Assembly (NCBI GenBank): GCA_009741485.1
Contig: CM019218.1
Coordinates: 30,464,898 to 30,528,897 of the forward strand
Reading direction: 5' to 3'
Source: Malurus cyaneus samueli
Taxonomy: Eukaryota; Chordata; Aves; Passeriformes; Maluridae
DNA: 64,000 nt
Part shown: piece after piece, positions 1 through 12,041 of the stretch
Position numbering within the stretch: the first letter of the stretch is position 1
Layout: each line of letters starts with the position of its first letter
Notes under the pieces: model-generated
The model's database searches: none
Seen by the model: only the letters and a program-made list of their open reading frames with translations
Told to the model about the DNA's origin: nothing
Made by a program: the position numbers and the translations under genes

Positions 1-3000
1 TGTTAGAAACATCTGCTGGCTAGTACTGTGTGGGTAACATACTTTATTCGAAGCCACACGTGTGGAGAGTTGTCTCTGAGCCAGAGTGTTTTAGTTCTGT
101 TTTTTACAACAAGCCATGCTGCTAGTATTTGCTCAAAAACTAGGCTTCTGGCTGATCTTTCTCAACCTGAAAGCATACAATTTGGCTAAAGGAGGTACTA
201 TATTCTTCAGTATTTGTGTAGCATATAGGTATGTGAAGAGCAATGAACTGTGCTGTAAGCAGCCTGTCCTATTATATACTCATTTTTGAGCTAAGCTTGT
301 TGCCGTTGATCTTTCAAAGCATTTCTAGATCTTGGCTATGTCTATGTTTACAAAGGGGGGGTCAGCATGAGTTAAAAGCATATTTTGAGCACGCTTCTTA
401 CAGCCTTGTTTATCACTACTTGTTTCCTACCTCCTTTGTTGGTATATTAGTATAAATCGTTCTAACTTGCTTCAAGGAAAGGGAGCAATGCTGAGTAACA
501 ACAGCTAAGGAGTGAAAAATCTAATAAAACTTCACAAAGCTTTTAGTGGTGAAGAGACAAATATAAATACTGGCAGTTGTGAAGAACTTTGTATACATCA
601 GTGAGGTAGGTTGAAATAATACAGTCTTTTGTTTCCCTTTTTCAGTGGTTTTGAGGAATTCATCATAACTTAACAAAAGACAATGTTTGTTTTCCATCGA
701 AGTCCAGACCTTACAGTCAAAATGTGTTGAATGAAGAGGAAGAAAAGGATTCATGGGGAGGATGGTTTTCAGTTGCCCTTATATTTACCAAAGCCTGTTT
801 TGGTTTCTTTAGTTTGCTTCCTCAGTGTGTGATACTGCGGCTCACTTAGGCCTCTAGCCAAAAGGTGAGTGTGATGTTCAGAAGTCATCTTCCCACTTCA
901 CTGACAGTGCTCTTCTTCTCCCTTCAACTTCCTCGAGCATCAGAAGACAAGAAGACCCTCCTGATGGTGAAGTGTCTCACAGCCACTATTTTTCTGTGCA
1001 GAATCTTTCCAGGTGGTTGCTGCTTTGGTGCACTTGCCAGTTATAATTCATCCTTGCCTCTTCAGCCTGTGCCTTCTGTTCATTGTCTTTTACTTCTGTG
1101 GCTGAGAAGGAAGAGTGAGGAGCTGAAATTAATGCTGGATCTCCCTATTTATGTACATTCTGCCCTTGTCCTAATGTCTCTCAAGGCGCTGGAATGACTC
1201 TGATTAACTGGTTAATCCTAATGATACTGAATCCTTATAAATAAAATAATAATTGACAGGATTGAAAGTGGAGGTTCATTTTCCTGGAGTGTCACCTTTC
1301 CCTTTTGTCTACTACATGGAATGGTCACTTTAGCTACTTTGCTTGGAATACTTGCCTCTCACTTGTCCAGTGAGCTCTTCACTCACAGGGTGGCAGACTT
1401 TGTTATGGGGAAAGGCTAATGGCAGTGCTTGCTGTCCACCGTCTCAGGAGAAATGCTTGAGTTTGCACTGAGAATTAAATTCATGAAACTAACAGGTGTA
1501 ATAGGCTTGGCAAGCACATTTTTCCGTAAGGTTTTCCAGCATAGCTGTGAGAAACCTTCTCAGTTGTTGTGAGGCTCTGGTGTATAGCAGAAAGTGAAAT
1601 GTATTTGGGCTAATCAGGGAAAGTAGTAAAAAGAGAAGTGCTCAGTTGAGTGCAACTCTGCCAAGTTAGGCTTTACAATCTTGTGAGCAGGAGCCATATA
1701 TTGGACATATCTGCAAAAGCATTGCATTTAGATTGTATTTTTTTTGTGTTGTGAATGTGCATCGACAAAGCAATTCTGTGCATAGGCAGAAGTGTCTGTT
1801 TTTGAGATGATCTAATGTGTACTTGCTGCTAGAACATCTTCAATGACAGCACAGTATTTTGGCAAGTTAGACAGCTGATAGTTTTGCAGCATTAGGACTT
1901 CTGTGCTCCCCAGCATTATGTGCAGGTGTGAGAGCTGAAGCTGTGACTCAGTTTTCCTTCTCTTTTAGGTAGATCATGTAGATGTTTGTGCTATTTAACG
2001 AATCATTTTAGGCAGCTCTATTTCCTTCTGTTTTGTCAGCAATGTAAAGCTACCAAGCTGCACCTTGTGCTAGCAGCGCATCAGCCCATCATCATCCATC
2101 AGCCTCTGTGCTCAGTATTCTTGTTTTCCCTCCCAATGAGTTGTTCCTCTGTTTCTGAGGCTCTTACTGACTAGCCTAGGGAAGGGCCATTTTCAGTGGT
2201 TGGCTGCAAAAAGTTGGAATTGAAGATTCTTGCAGAGCTGGTGTATAGACCCAGCCCCGTCCTTGCTGAAGGTGGGATTTGTAGAACAGCAGTTCTGCTT
2301 CGCTACTTTTAAAGGTACTAGTCCACCAGGACATGTATGATAACAGTAGCCTTTGTGTACCCTGTTGAGAAGAGAAAGTACCTTTGCAGGCTAATTGTAT
2401 GTTTCCTCTGCTATTGTGGTGGATGGACCCCAGCTGGCAGCTTGCTCACTCCCTCCACAGAGGGAATTGTTACGTGTTTTTGTGTATTTAGTGCAGTAAT
2501 TGAAACTAAGCCAGATCCCTGATTTAAAATGGGATCAACTTGTAGAATGAAGTGGCAAGGATCTGAAAACTGAGATATTCAAGTTGTGTCCTCCTTGTAA
2601 TTTAGTCATTATTCAAACTTGATTGAAGTTTTTTTCCTTTTAGTTTCAGTATTGTCAACTATGAAATGATAATGTTGATAACACTCAATTCTTGCGTGTG
2701 TGGTGGTAGAAAGGTAGTAATTCTAAAGGTGGGAGTGTTTGTAAGAATCCTTTATTTCTTAGGAGCACCAGTAATTAAAAAAAAAAAACCACTCAATATT
2801 GTTGTTTTATTCTTGGTTTTTTTTTTTTTTTTGAATGGGAAAATATTTCTGGGGGATCTCCATGAATTTGCAAGTTTGTCTTCATTTTGAGAAATTTGAC
2901 AGCAGTGCCAAATAACACTGGAGCTATTGTTGGAAGGTAACCTGATACTGTTATTGTTCCACTTAAATGGAATTGTGTGAGTAAATGCCAGCTCTCCTAT

Positions 3001-4377
3001 TGAGGGAACTTGATCAACTGGGAGAGTTTTTGGTTTCCTGTATTACTAGATGCCAAACAAATGAAAAGAGCTCATTTAATGCAAGTATGACAGCTTACTC
3101 AACAAACATCTGAAGGAATGAAAGATAAATGAATTGTCCTTTGCAGGGGAGATACCTGGAATATAAGTCACAAGTGAGAAATGGTTTTTGAGCTGGTAGA
3201 TTTTATATACATAGAAAAAAGCCCATTTATTTCAGGAGATGATTAAATTAGTGTAGAGCGAGGCACTACAACATTTCACTAAGAACATTAACAGAGAGGA
3301 AGAGCAGTTAGTTTAGATCAACTGCATTTCATGGAATTCAAAAGAAATTTTACTGTTTCAGAAACTTTTCACTGTTCCTTTGACCAGTTCTTTTACTTAG
3401 GTGTATGCTGGATAGATACTAAATAGCTTGATTTACTCACAAAACCAGAAGAATTAGCTACTTCAACTGACTTGAGTGAAAAAATACCTTGACATTGAAC
3501 CGCTTTTCAAAATTTGGGTTTCTTAGAACTGTTAGCTTAATGTTTGTCATTCAGTTACTTTAATTAAGTTTAATTTTGGGCCAGAGGCTTAAAGCAAAAC
3601 GAAGAAAGGAAATGGTATTAAGTAAAACTTGGGGGTGGGGGGATCACTACTTTTAGTTCAGGGTTGTAGAAATTCACATAGACCAGTTTTTAGCTTTTGA
3701 AGATTCATTGCCACTGGGTAACTTTAAGTACTCCTCTCATACAGAGCACAATTTTTAGACATGTTTCTGTTTACTACTATGGCAAGTATGAGATATTTAC
3801 CATTTAAGAAGCAAATGAAGAACCTGTCAATATTTATGTAAAATCAACAGTGTTTAAAACCTTGGTACTTTGTATAAGTTTTCACTCTTCGCATTTTCTT
3901 TTCAACCTAATTAGGTGTAATATGAAAATTTGTATCCGAAAGTACAGGGTAGAGCTTCTTGTGAACAAATAGCTTTGTAAACAAAGAGCTTTGTGATGCA
4001 TTGGCATGAAAAATAACATGGTATTAAAGGAGTGTTTGGTTTAGACTGCTAAGAAACAAGTGCTTGGCTGATGTTGAATACAGCTAAAAGTAAATTTCAC
4101 TTGTTTTTGTCTATGCTTAGGTATGGTGTAGGAAATGGCTACAAAACATGAATTTTATAATTTAAATTTATTGTTAATTTTGTAGCACCATTCATTTGAC
4201 TGTAGGAAATTTCCTGAGGATTAAAAACCAGATGAAGTTAATTGACTGCTACCAATGAGTCACTAATCTTCAGGGACTGTTTTCAGTGCTTATGCCTAAT
4301 TTCATAGGATGCAATGAATTTCTATTTACTTATATTTATTCTAGGTAATTGTAGGTATTGTATTTATTGTATCTATT
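1..4377. other. Noncoding stretch, no gene recognised
   Basis: AT-rich unique DNA. I see no exon, RNA gene or transposon here. It contains a perfect 12-bp palindrome at 54-65 (listed separately), an A12 run at 2777-2788 and a T16 run at 2817-2832. Open frames are at most about 110 codons and show no known domain. Confidence 0.7.
54..65. promoter_or_regulatory. Perfect 12-bp palindrome CCACACGTGTGG with E-box core
   Basis: The sequence reads the same on both strands and centres on CACGTG, the core bound by bHLH-zipper factors such as the USF and MYC families. Each half also carries GTGTG, similar to a T-box half site. The motif is seen directly. Any regulatory role is inference, because one 12-mer can arise by chance. 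Confidence 0.2.
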
Positions 4378-4665
4378 ACAAAATCAAGAATTGGAAGGGA
4401 TCCTCAAGGATCGAGTCCAACGCCCTGGCCCTGCACAGGACAGCCCAGAGTCACACCATGTGTCTACCTGAGAGTATTGACCAAATGCTTCTTGAGTTCT
4501 GTCAGGCTTGGTGCTGTGACCACTGCCCTGGGGAGCTGTTCCAGTGCCCAAACACCCTCTGGGTGAAGAACCTTTTTCTAATGCCAACCTAAACCTCCTC
4601 TGACTCAGCTCATTCCACTCCCTCCCATCCTGTCACTGGTGGTCACCACAGAGAAGAGATTGGTG
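4378..4665 (-). mobile_element. CR1 LINE fragment (3' end), truncated
   Basis: Read on the plus strand this is the reverse complement of a CR1 3' untranslated end. Recognisable blocks run in the usual order: a GGAAGGGATCCTCAAGGATC-like start, GCCCTGCACAGGACAGCCC, TGCTTCTTGAG, TCAGGCTTGGTGCTGTGACC, GGGGAGCTGTTCCAGTGCCC, and CCAACCTAAACCTCC followed by GTCACTGGTGGTCACCA. The copy is cut at its 5' side after AGAGAAGAGAT near 4660, the usual result of incomplete reverse transcription. It has no reverse transcriptase region. The usual terminal ATTCTATG repeats are decayed, so the left edge is good to about 15 bp. Open frames of about 92 and 67 codons here are only CR1 sequence read in frame. Confidence 0.9.
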
Positions 4666-5562
4666 TTTTTATATATTGTATAGAGGGAAGAGGATGAACA
4701 CAATCTTGGCAAAATTTCAGTGAGTGGTTGTCTCCAAACATCTGTATTCCAGTATCAGCAACTAATTAAACTCTCTGTGTACCTGGCCCCCATAATAATT
4801 GGGAATTGTATGTTGTGGTTGGCTGTATTTCTCTGCAGATGCTGTGTGGCTTGCATAGGGAAAGTGGTTCCTGCTTGTGGCTATTATAATTCATCATATA
4901 AAAATAGTAAAAATTTATTATGTATTTCTGAAAATGTTACATGCAGATTTCACTGGGTACCATTTCATGCTGCTGGCACTCCCCCAACCTGTCTTGAATC
5001 AGAAGGAACTGGGCAAGGCTTTCAGACTACCTGGTTCATCGTATGCTCATTGGACAACCAGTTCATTAAAACTGGGGTATGTGTTCCATTAAAGTTGAGA
5101 CAAGTCCCAGAAATACAAGCCAATGATGTCAGCTGAATTAGTTCACTCAGTTTTAGTTGGTATTTTTAAGATTGAAAAGTGTAGAAATTCCAATATTTCT
5201 TGCCAGGTCCCATTTAAAGGGCAACTCTATTTCTGTATGAATGGAAGTTCTGGTAGATCAGCCATCATTATTAGTAGACAGTAGGAGCTTTGAAACATGT
5301 TCCTTTGATAAACTGGTTGGAAGGAAAGAATTTCACTCAAGGGAAGCTTGGTTTTATGGTGTCTTCATATTCCTGACTGTGTCGTCTTTAAAACACATAA
5401 TTACATCATTGTGTTCCCAAGTGTGCTAGGTGTTTTGAAGTCCTTACTATAAGAAAAACCACTCAGACATGTGAAAGGAAGAGGAAATATGTAGTGAGTG
5501 TGACGATAGTAGTTAAGTAGGTAATGGCATTTATGGTTTTCTTGGATTTGGGTTCCTGTTTT

Positions 5563-5615
5563 GAGTTTTTTGGGGGGTTTTTTTTGGGTTTTTTTTTGTT
5601 GGTTTTTTTTTTTTG
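5563..5615 (+). repeat. T-rich tract with G runs
   Basis: A low-complexity stretch of T runs broken by G6, G3 and G2 runs. It has too few long G runs for a good four-tract quadruplex. It is best read as a degenerate T-rich simple repeat. Confidence 0.7.
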
Positions 5616-8600
5616 TATATGAGAATAGGCAGATTTGGAGAAATTCAGGCTTGTTGGAGAAAAGGGATTTTAAATAAGGCTAAGAGTGAAAGAGATGAGG
5701 AAGGAAGTTTGAGGGAAGAGGTCTGTGTAAGTGTCTGATTCTCTAAGGTCTGGCAGAGGAAATTTGCTTAGCTGGTTTGTCATCACTTTCCCTCCCTTTT
5801 CCTCTTTCTTTTCTAGTCAGCAGTCATTTTCCTTCTCTCTGGTCCCTCGCAGCACCTGGAAGGAGGTTGCTTGATAGGCAGAGAGCTGCCTGCATTTTCT
5901 CTGCAGCTGTCATTAGCACTGAGCTTTTCTGGACTCCCAATAAGGATGCTTTTACTGTCCAAACAAGAACCATGGCTTGTTACGCTCCAGAGCTGCCATG
6001 GAAGATTCCTAGCAGAAGGGCAATATGGGGGAAGGCGTGAATCTCTTCAGGATTTCTGGCTCCAGAAGCTCCTTGTTTTATCGAATTAGTACTTCCAGAA
6101 TTTTCCCTCTTTCTTTTTGGGCAGGATTTGCAAGTGACTTGACGTGTTTTGAAGTATTTTATTTTTCAGACAAAACAGGAACTGTTTTTCCTGTAGATAA
6201 TATCTCTGTTGTCATCCGAGACAAGCTTCATTGCTGGCCTAAGCAGGTGCAACTATATTGACTTGAGAGAAGTTACACACATATTTGCCAGAGGTGAATG
6301 TCTCCTGTTTCCACCCACATGACATTTAGGTAAATAATGATGCACACAATTCTCATAAGGGGATTATAGCAAAGCCACAATGGAGTTTATTCAATCTTGA
6401 TAGAATCAAGTGACTTCACTTTACGGTCTGATAAAGTGATTTACCACCGCACCAAGGATCCAGGTCTGAACTAGATAAAACTCATTTCACTTAGCAAAAG
6501 CGTTTCAGTTCACAAAGCATTTAACTGAGTTTGAGATACTTGTTTTCTGTCAGCTCATTTGTGAGTTTAGTGCAGGCATGTCTAGGATTGACCATCCAAG
6601 ATCCTCCTGTGTCTAAAAGGGACTAAATTAAGAGCTTGTGATGTAGCAGTTTTTACTGGCATGGGATATATACAGGGGTGAAAATAAAATAATAAACTTT
6701 TCTGGAAGCATGTCTTAAGTCATATTGGTGTGTTTATTTGGGACTCAGTATGAGGGAGTAGGCAGGGGGCTTGTCTTTCCCAGGCTCTGTACACACTTCA
6801 TTAGGGTTACTTTATTTGTATTGCAAGGTCAAATGTGATCTTGGTGCACAGGCTTCTGACTTAAACACAAATTCCCTTGATTGTTAGTGAGACAATCTTT
6901 TTCCCCCCTCCCAAGTTACTTTCTGACGTCTGGCCTGATTGAAAACAGGCTGAAACTGGCACGGAGTAATATTATGTCATCCTTCGCTTATATTTCCTAC
7001 CCACTCATTCTTTATTTTAATGTTATATGAGGTCTTCAGCAGAGTGTGACATATTGTTATAATTACATCATTTGGAAATGTGTTTATCCCCAAGAGCTGT
7101 AATTTGATTTAGGAACTGTTTTCCCTGCTTTCAGTCTGTTATTCATAGCGGAGCATGACCATCATGCTTCTGCAGCAGGACTTGACACGCCACTTTAAAT
7201 ATTTGCAAACCATAACACAAGAGTCCATTGATGCATGGGGGGAGGAAAGAAGGAAGGGAACATGATTTAAGATTTGATAAAATTCTTGCAGGTTGAATAA
7301 ACTCTAATAATATTGTGGTACTTTCTGTGTAGAGTGTTAATTCATTCATATCTCTTTGCCATATAAACAAATGCATTTTATGAGTGTTTTTATATGTTTC
7401 TGTAGGGTGCTAGTAATGGAACTACATTTCTGGCCCTTGGCCTTGTGTAATGGGAAGCAACAGCTTTGGAGTATGTTTGCTAAGAAAATTGCTGTGACTT
7501 TTAACTATGTCTTTTGATGCCTGTAGAAAAACTTATTTAGTTAGAATACAGAAGTCAAGAAAATTTCAAAGTAGTGTTCAAAAACATTTCAAGTCTGCTC
7601 TATGAATGAAACAGCTGTGTAAATGTGGGAAATGACCATTTGTGATGATAAGAAGCATAGTTACTGATGTTCATTAGGCATGGAAGAGCTGCCTTTAGAG
7701 ATGTGAAGTTTAACCTTGGTCCACATTTCAGAATCCTACTGTTGCACAAGATGAATGTATCATAACAATATATCAAAAGTCCCAGAAAAAAATATGAGTT
7801 GTGCATTTAGAAAGAGTAAATTTGAGCTCATCCCAAAGAATTGTTTTTCCTGTCTCTGGTGATTCCTAAGGATCATTAAACTGTTTGCTTTTAAGCTTCC
7901 TACTTTATAAATATTTTGGGTTTTACATCGGTACATATGAAATGAGAGAGGACATCAAAACAAATAAATGAATAAAGCCCACTAATCTCATCTTTTGTAT
8001 CTAGTGTGGAATTATGTTCCCTCCTGTGAAAGGAACTCTGTAGGGCTGTGTCTAGGACTGTGTTGTTTTGTGCTGTATTATTTAAGTATTAATTACATAT
8101 ATATTTTGCTTACATTTTCCTTCAAAGAAAAAACATTTACAACATATTGATCGAGGCTTAAATTTCATGCATGGAAAAGGAGTTGGGCTTAACTTATCGC
8201 ACACTTGATTCTAAACTGAACAGGGATATTTCTCTCAGTACTGAGCCTGGACAGACCAGATGGCATCTCCTGACTTCCTGGTTTTCAAAGATCTCCAGCC
8301 TGTAGAGGTGGACTTTGAAGAGTTCTCTTAAAACACATATATCCTCCAGGGGAAGTCTGGACTTCTCTGCTGGCCTGACTCTGCTATCATCCTGTCCAGC
8401 TATCAGTGGCAGTTTGTATCTTTACAAAAATGTATTCTTTGAGTCTAAGAATAAAAGTTGTTGTTTTATGCAAAGTGTAGTGTTGTGGCAGTTCACTGCT
8501 TTTGTCGGGTAATCCTCAAGGAGCAATAGTGTTTATTAGGGTCTAAAGAATGGGCCTCTCAGAGCAAAGTAAAGGTCACATTCAGGATTAGATCTGCATT

Positions 8601-8744
8601 TCCTCTTCGGGTGCTAATTTTAGTTGTGGGCTTGGCGTGTTGAAGGGAATGCAGCTGGCTTGGTGTACTTTCACCATCCTCTCCAGCTCCCTTGCTGCCT
8701 TGTGCTCAGGGTTGAGCAGACCTTGCTGTTATAGTCTAGCTGAA

Positions 8745-8754
8745 TCTCGCGAGC
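8745..8754. promoter_or_regulatory. TCTCGCGAGC, near match to the TCTCGCGAGA promoter motif
   Basis: Nine of ten bases match the palindromic TCTCGCGAGA element known from many vertebrate CpG-island promoters. It contains two CpGs in a CpG-poor region and is followed directly by ATAAAAATATA. No CpG island or gene start is visible, so a promoter role is only a guess. Confidence 0.15.
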
Positions 8755-11190
8755 ATAAAAATATACACCTTAGAGAACTTCAGGTCAATAATCTTAGTTT
8801 GTGACATTTTCCAGTCTTTTAAGCTATTAAAAAATTGCATAAAGGTATGGGTTGTTGTTTTTTTTTTGTTTTTCTGCTTAGCAGACACTTTAAATTTGCT
8901 TGGTCATCTAAGTTGCTGAGTTCATCAGCTCAGTCAGACATTGAAATTCCCCTTACACTCTGTCAGACTCCTTTTAATAGGGTATGGTTTTGCCACTTGG
9001 CTTTGCTTCTTGTCAAAGCATAGGAAACAAATTCAGGGACTCTTACTATTTTGCTTTTTGGTTTTACTCTTGCTTACACTGCTTTTGTGGTGGATTTCAA
9101 AATTTTGCTGGCGTTACTTCTTCATGAAATTTCCTAGTCATAAACCTATTCATTGAAGAACTTCACCCCACATCTGTGTAGAGAAACACCGCCTAAAATC
9201 CTGTTTTCCTTCTGTCAGAGCCTTGCAGTTCAGGTGAATGTTTATGAATGGGCTTTGCTTTTGTATTTCTTGGAAAATGTACAAAATGTATTAGGGTAAT
9301 AATTTTCTCTTTATTTTGCTGTTTGCTTCTAGACACGTTCTGCTTTCTGCAAAAAAATCTTCTTGCCTTGTATTCTAATGTTTCTCCTCTAGCCTTTGTT
9401 CTTCACTGTCAGTTTCAACTGCTGCTGTAGTTTACCTCTCTTTCTTAAACTTACTTTTTTTGCTTTTTGGTTTCTCTTAGGAGGTTGGTGTGAAAAAGGT
9501 GACTGGTTTCAGACTATTGCTTGACATGCTTGCATTAAAACTTGACTCTAAAGCCAGAGGAAATTAGTTATTCACAATCATTCTCACAGACAAAACTTGA
9601 AATTATTTTTGGTGTTGCATAACAATGAAGTGCATCACAGCTGTTGGAGAAGAGCTGGCTGGAGGCTGGCATTAAAATTCTGGTACTATGCTGGGCAGGA
9701 ACAAGTGTGGTGCTTAATCAAGAAATCTGTTTTGACACTGGAGTAACATCAGTGGATATCAATGTTCAAAAGAAACTGTTGAAATTAGGTATAGGTATTT
9801 GAAATAATTAATTTTTACAATGGCAAATAATTAAATTGAAAATTAACACCAGTGTCATTGAAACGAACAGAATCCAAATATATTTGAGTTTTCTCTGTTG
9901 AAAAGAAACCATTTTGTAAACAACAGTCTTGCATCCCTCAAACTCTTCAACATTTTTGTATCTGTTTTAAAATAAGGATTCTAATTCAGGATTAATGAAG
10001 TGATCTTTTAAGTATTCTGGTGTTTAAAAAAGATACCTCAGTTGTTTGAATAAGGGCTGACTGCCACATGAAAGCTGTACTAGCTCATGTCCTTGAGCAT
10101 ATACTCTCCCTCAAAAGTTTTGTTCGCAGGCTGGGGGACCATGGGCAAAATGCTTTCTTTGAGGATTCTTTTTTTTATCTTGGGTAAAATGGGACACTGG
10201 TGTCCTCTTAAAAAAAACATTCTATTAAGTAGCTATTGTAAGACCAGCTAAATGTACTTTGTAATACATTAGTGCATTTGCTATGAAGTCATCAAACTTC
10301 GATTGCTTTTGCATATCAATGGGAAATTCATTCTGCTGAGATCTTAAATCTGCCAAAAATGTGGTTTATTTCAAAATACTTTTTAGAAATAATTTTTCTG
10401 AATTATTTATGAAGTGGTGATTTATATTAATGTGCAGAATTTTTTATTGTCACCTCCTTTCTGCTGCGCTTTCTTATGATACATTATTTAGAAATTACTT
10501 GCTGGGGATGTTTAATGGATTTCATTGTCAGAGTGGGTTAGCAAAGAGTGGGGTTCTCTAGTCTATTTTTTCCTTGTCTCAGATTTCTGGAGTTAGTCAT
10601 GTTTATATGTTGTAAAGTTGTGGCAGGTAATGCTAGATGATGTGGTTGCAGGAAAAGATTACAAAGAATGTGAAGAAATGTTCAAGTCACAGAGTGAGTT
10701 ACAGATCTCACTTCCGCCTTTTGAGAGAAGTGCAGGTGCACTTTTGCAATAGTTAGCTTGTATGTATTGACCAAATTAAATTCTGTTGAAACAGTTCACT
10801 TAGATAAATTTGGATTACATGGAACTTCATTTGTTCTCCTGAATCTAATTGATTAATCCATATCTCTGAGCAGAAAGACTACATAAAATTAATAAACGGC
10901 TTTAATTTTTAAAGTACTTTAAAATAAATCTTATTTGCCTGTCTCAAACAGAATAAATATGTTTTGCATCAAGGCAGTTTATTAGGTAGAAAAAGGAGGG
11001 GGAAGTTAGTTGCTTTCTGTTCATAAATGACTTGAAAAAAATGTAGTTTCTAAAAGTGAAACAATCAGCCACTAGAAAGTGAATTCCACTACCTTTCAAA
11101 ATGAAGCCTAAGGTTCCCTGTAGCTTCAGATTATCACTTGTCAGGTACATACCTACTTCACATTGAGGTGGTTTGGTATTTGTAGAGTGG

Positions 11191-11206
11191 TTTTTTTTTT
11201 TTTTTT
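11191..11206 (+). repeat. Poly(T) tract, T16
   Basis: A homopolymer run seen directly. It gives rise to the homopolymer stretches in the open frames on both strands here. Confidence 0.9.
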
Positions 11207-11486
11207 GAGGACAGTAATTTCAAAAACACTGAGGAAGAGCAAAGCATTAATGTTGTTCCTCAGATGTTTACCTACTAGAAGAATGCACAGAACTAACAAA
11301 TATATTGAAGAGGAATATGTCCAAAACCCCAAGCTTTTCAGCCTTGTGTTTATTGTCATCCTCAGGCTCTTGGCTAATTTCTAGTTGTGTGTAATGTCTC
11401 AAACCCAGTGCTCTAATTCAGAAGTAATTATCATAAGATCAAGCTGTAGTTGTTATTTTAGTGCAGATTTGGGAAATTAAAGCTGG

Positions 11487-11514
11487 CAGCTGTTTTCCAG
11501 CTGCATTTCAGCTG
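11487..11514. promoter_or_regulatory. Three CAGCTG E-boxes at exact 11-bp spacing
   Basis: CAGCTG occurs at 11487-11492, 11498-11503 and 11509-11514, so the start-to-start spacing is 11 bp twice, about one helical turn. CAGCTG is the core preferred by several tissue-specific bHLH factors, for example the MyoD, Ascl1 and Ptf1a groups. The last two sites sit in a near tandem repeat (TTCCAGCTGCA then TTTCAGCTGCA), so slippage duplication could also explain the pattern. A run of AGC units follows 27 bp later. Enhancer function is inference. Confidence 0.35.
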
Positions 11515-11540
11515 CACTCCATTAAAAATAAAACAGAAGA

Positions 11541-11555
11541 AGCAGCAGCAGCAGC
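11541..11555 (+). repeat. Short (AGC)5 trinucleotide run
   Basis: Five AGC units in a row, seen directly, just downstream of the E-box cluster. Confidence 0.85.
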
Positions 11556-12028
11556 TTTACAGTTTTTTCCATCGTTGCTGAGCTTGGTGAAATTGCCTTA
11601 TCTGGTTGCCCTGTGAAATATTTACCATGTGTATTTGGAGCCTAAGTAAATAAAACAGGAAAAGAAGGTTCAGTAAAGAGATGGAAAGATTGAAAGTAGT
11701 AGACTGAACACACAGACATATGTATGTGCACTTGGCTCTGGTGAATGTTTAAGAGCTCAGCTATTAATTCCTGTCAGACTTTTGTGAAGGGTGGATACGA
11801 AGTTGCTGGAGAGGTCAGTTCCTTTAAGTAAACCAAGTTCAGGATACATTCAGTAACTTCCCTGTCACTTCTGATTAAAAGCTATAATTTAAGCACTGAT
11901 AAATAGAAAACAATTTAAAAACTTAGTAGGCTGTGATTTTTCTAAAAGGACAGTGTAAGTTAGGTCATTAATTGCTGAAGCCAGAAACCCTGTTCCTTAG
12001 GCATGAATGAAGTTCTTTAGTGTTTCAT

Positions 12029-12041
12029 ACACACACACACA
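12029..12041 (+). repeat. Short (AC)n microsatellite
   Basis: About six AC units in a row, seen directly. Confidence 0.85.

Larger units (their letters stand above)
4666..11486. other. Noncoding stretch, no gene recognised
   Basis: AT-rich unique DNA. A 138-codon open frame at 4720-5136 has no recognisable domain and is best taken as chance. Strong pyrimidine tracts ending in AG occur at 5788-5816 and near 5850, but no convincing exon follows. Other contents are a G/T tract at 5563-5615, a CTCGCGAG motif at 8745-8754 and a T16 run at 11191-11206. The stretches around 6900-7200 and 9790-10460 look like conserved noncoding DNA in style only: homeodomain-like AT words and few simple repeats. 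Confidence 0.65.

Noticed and set aside
1930..1990. Possible MIR segment (GTGACTCAGTTTTCCTTCTC)
   Set aside because: Only one short block resembles MIR and the neighbouring blocks do not follow.
4720..5136. 138-codon plus-strand open frame
   Set aside because: No recognisable domain or splice context. In this much AT-rich DNA a couple of frames of this size are expected by chance.
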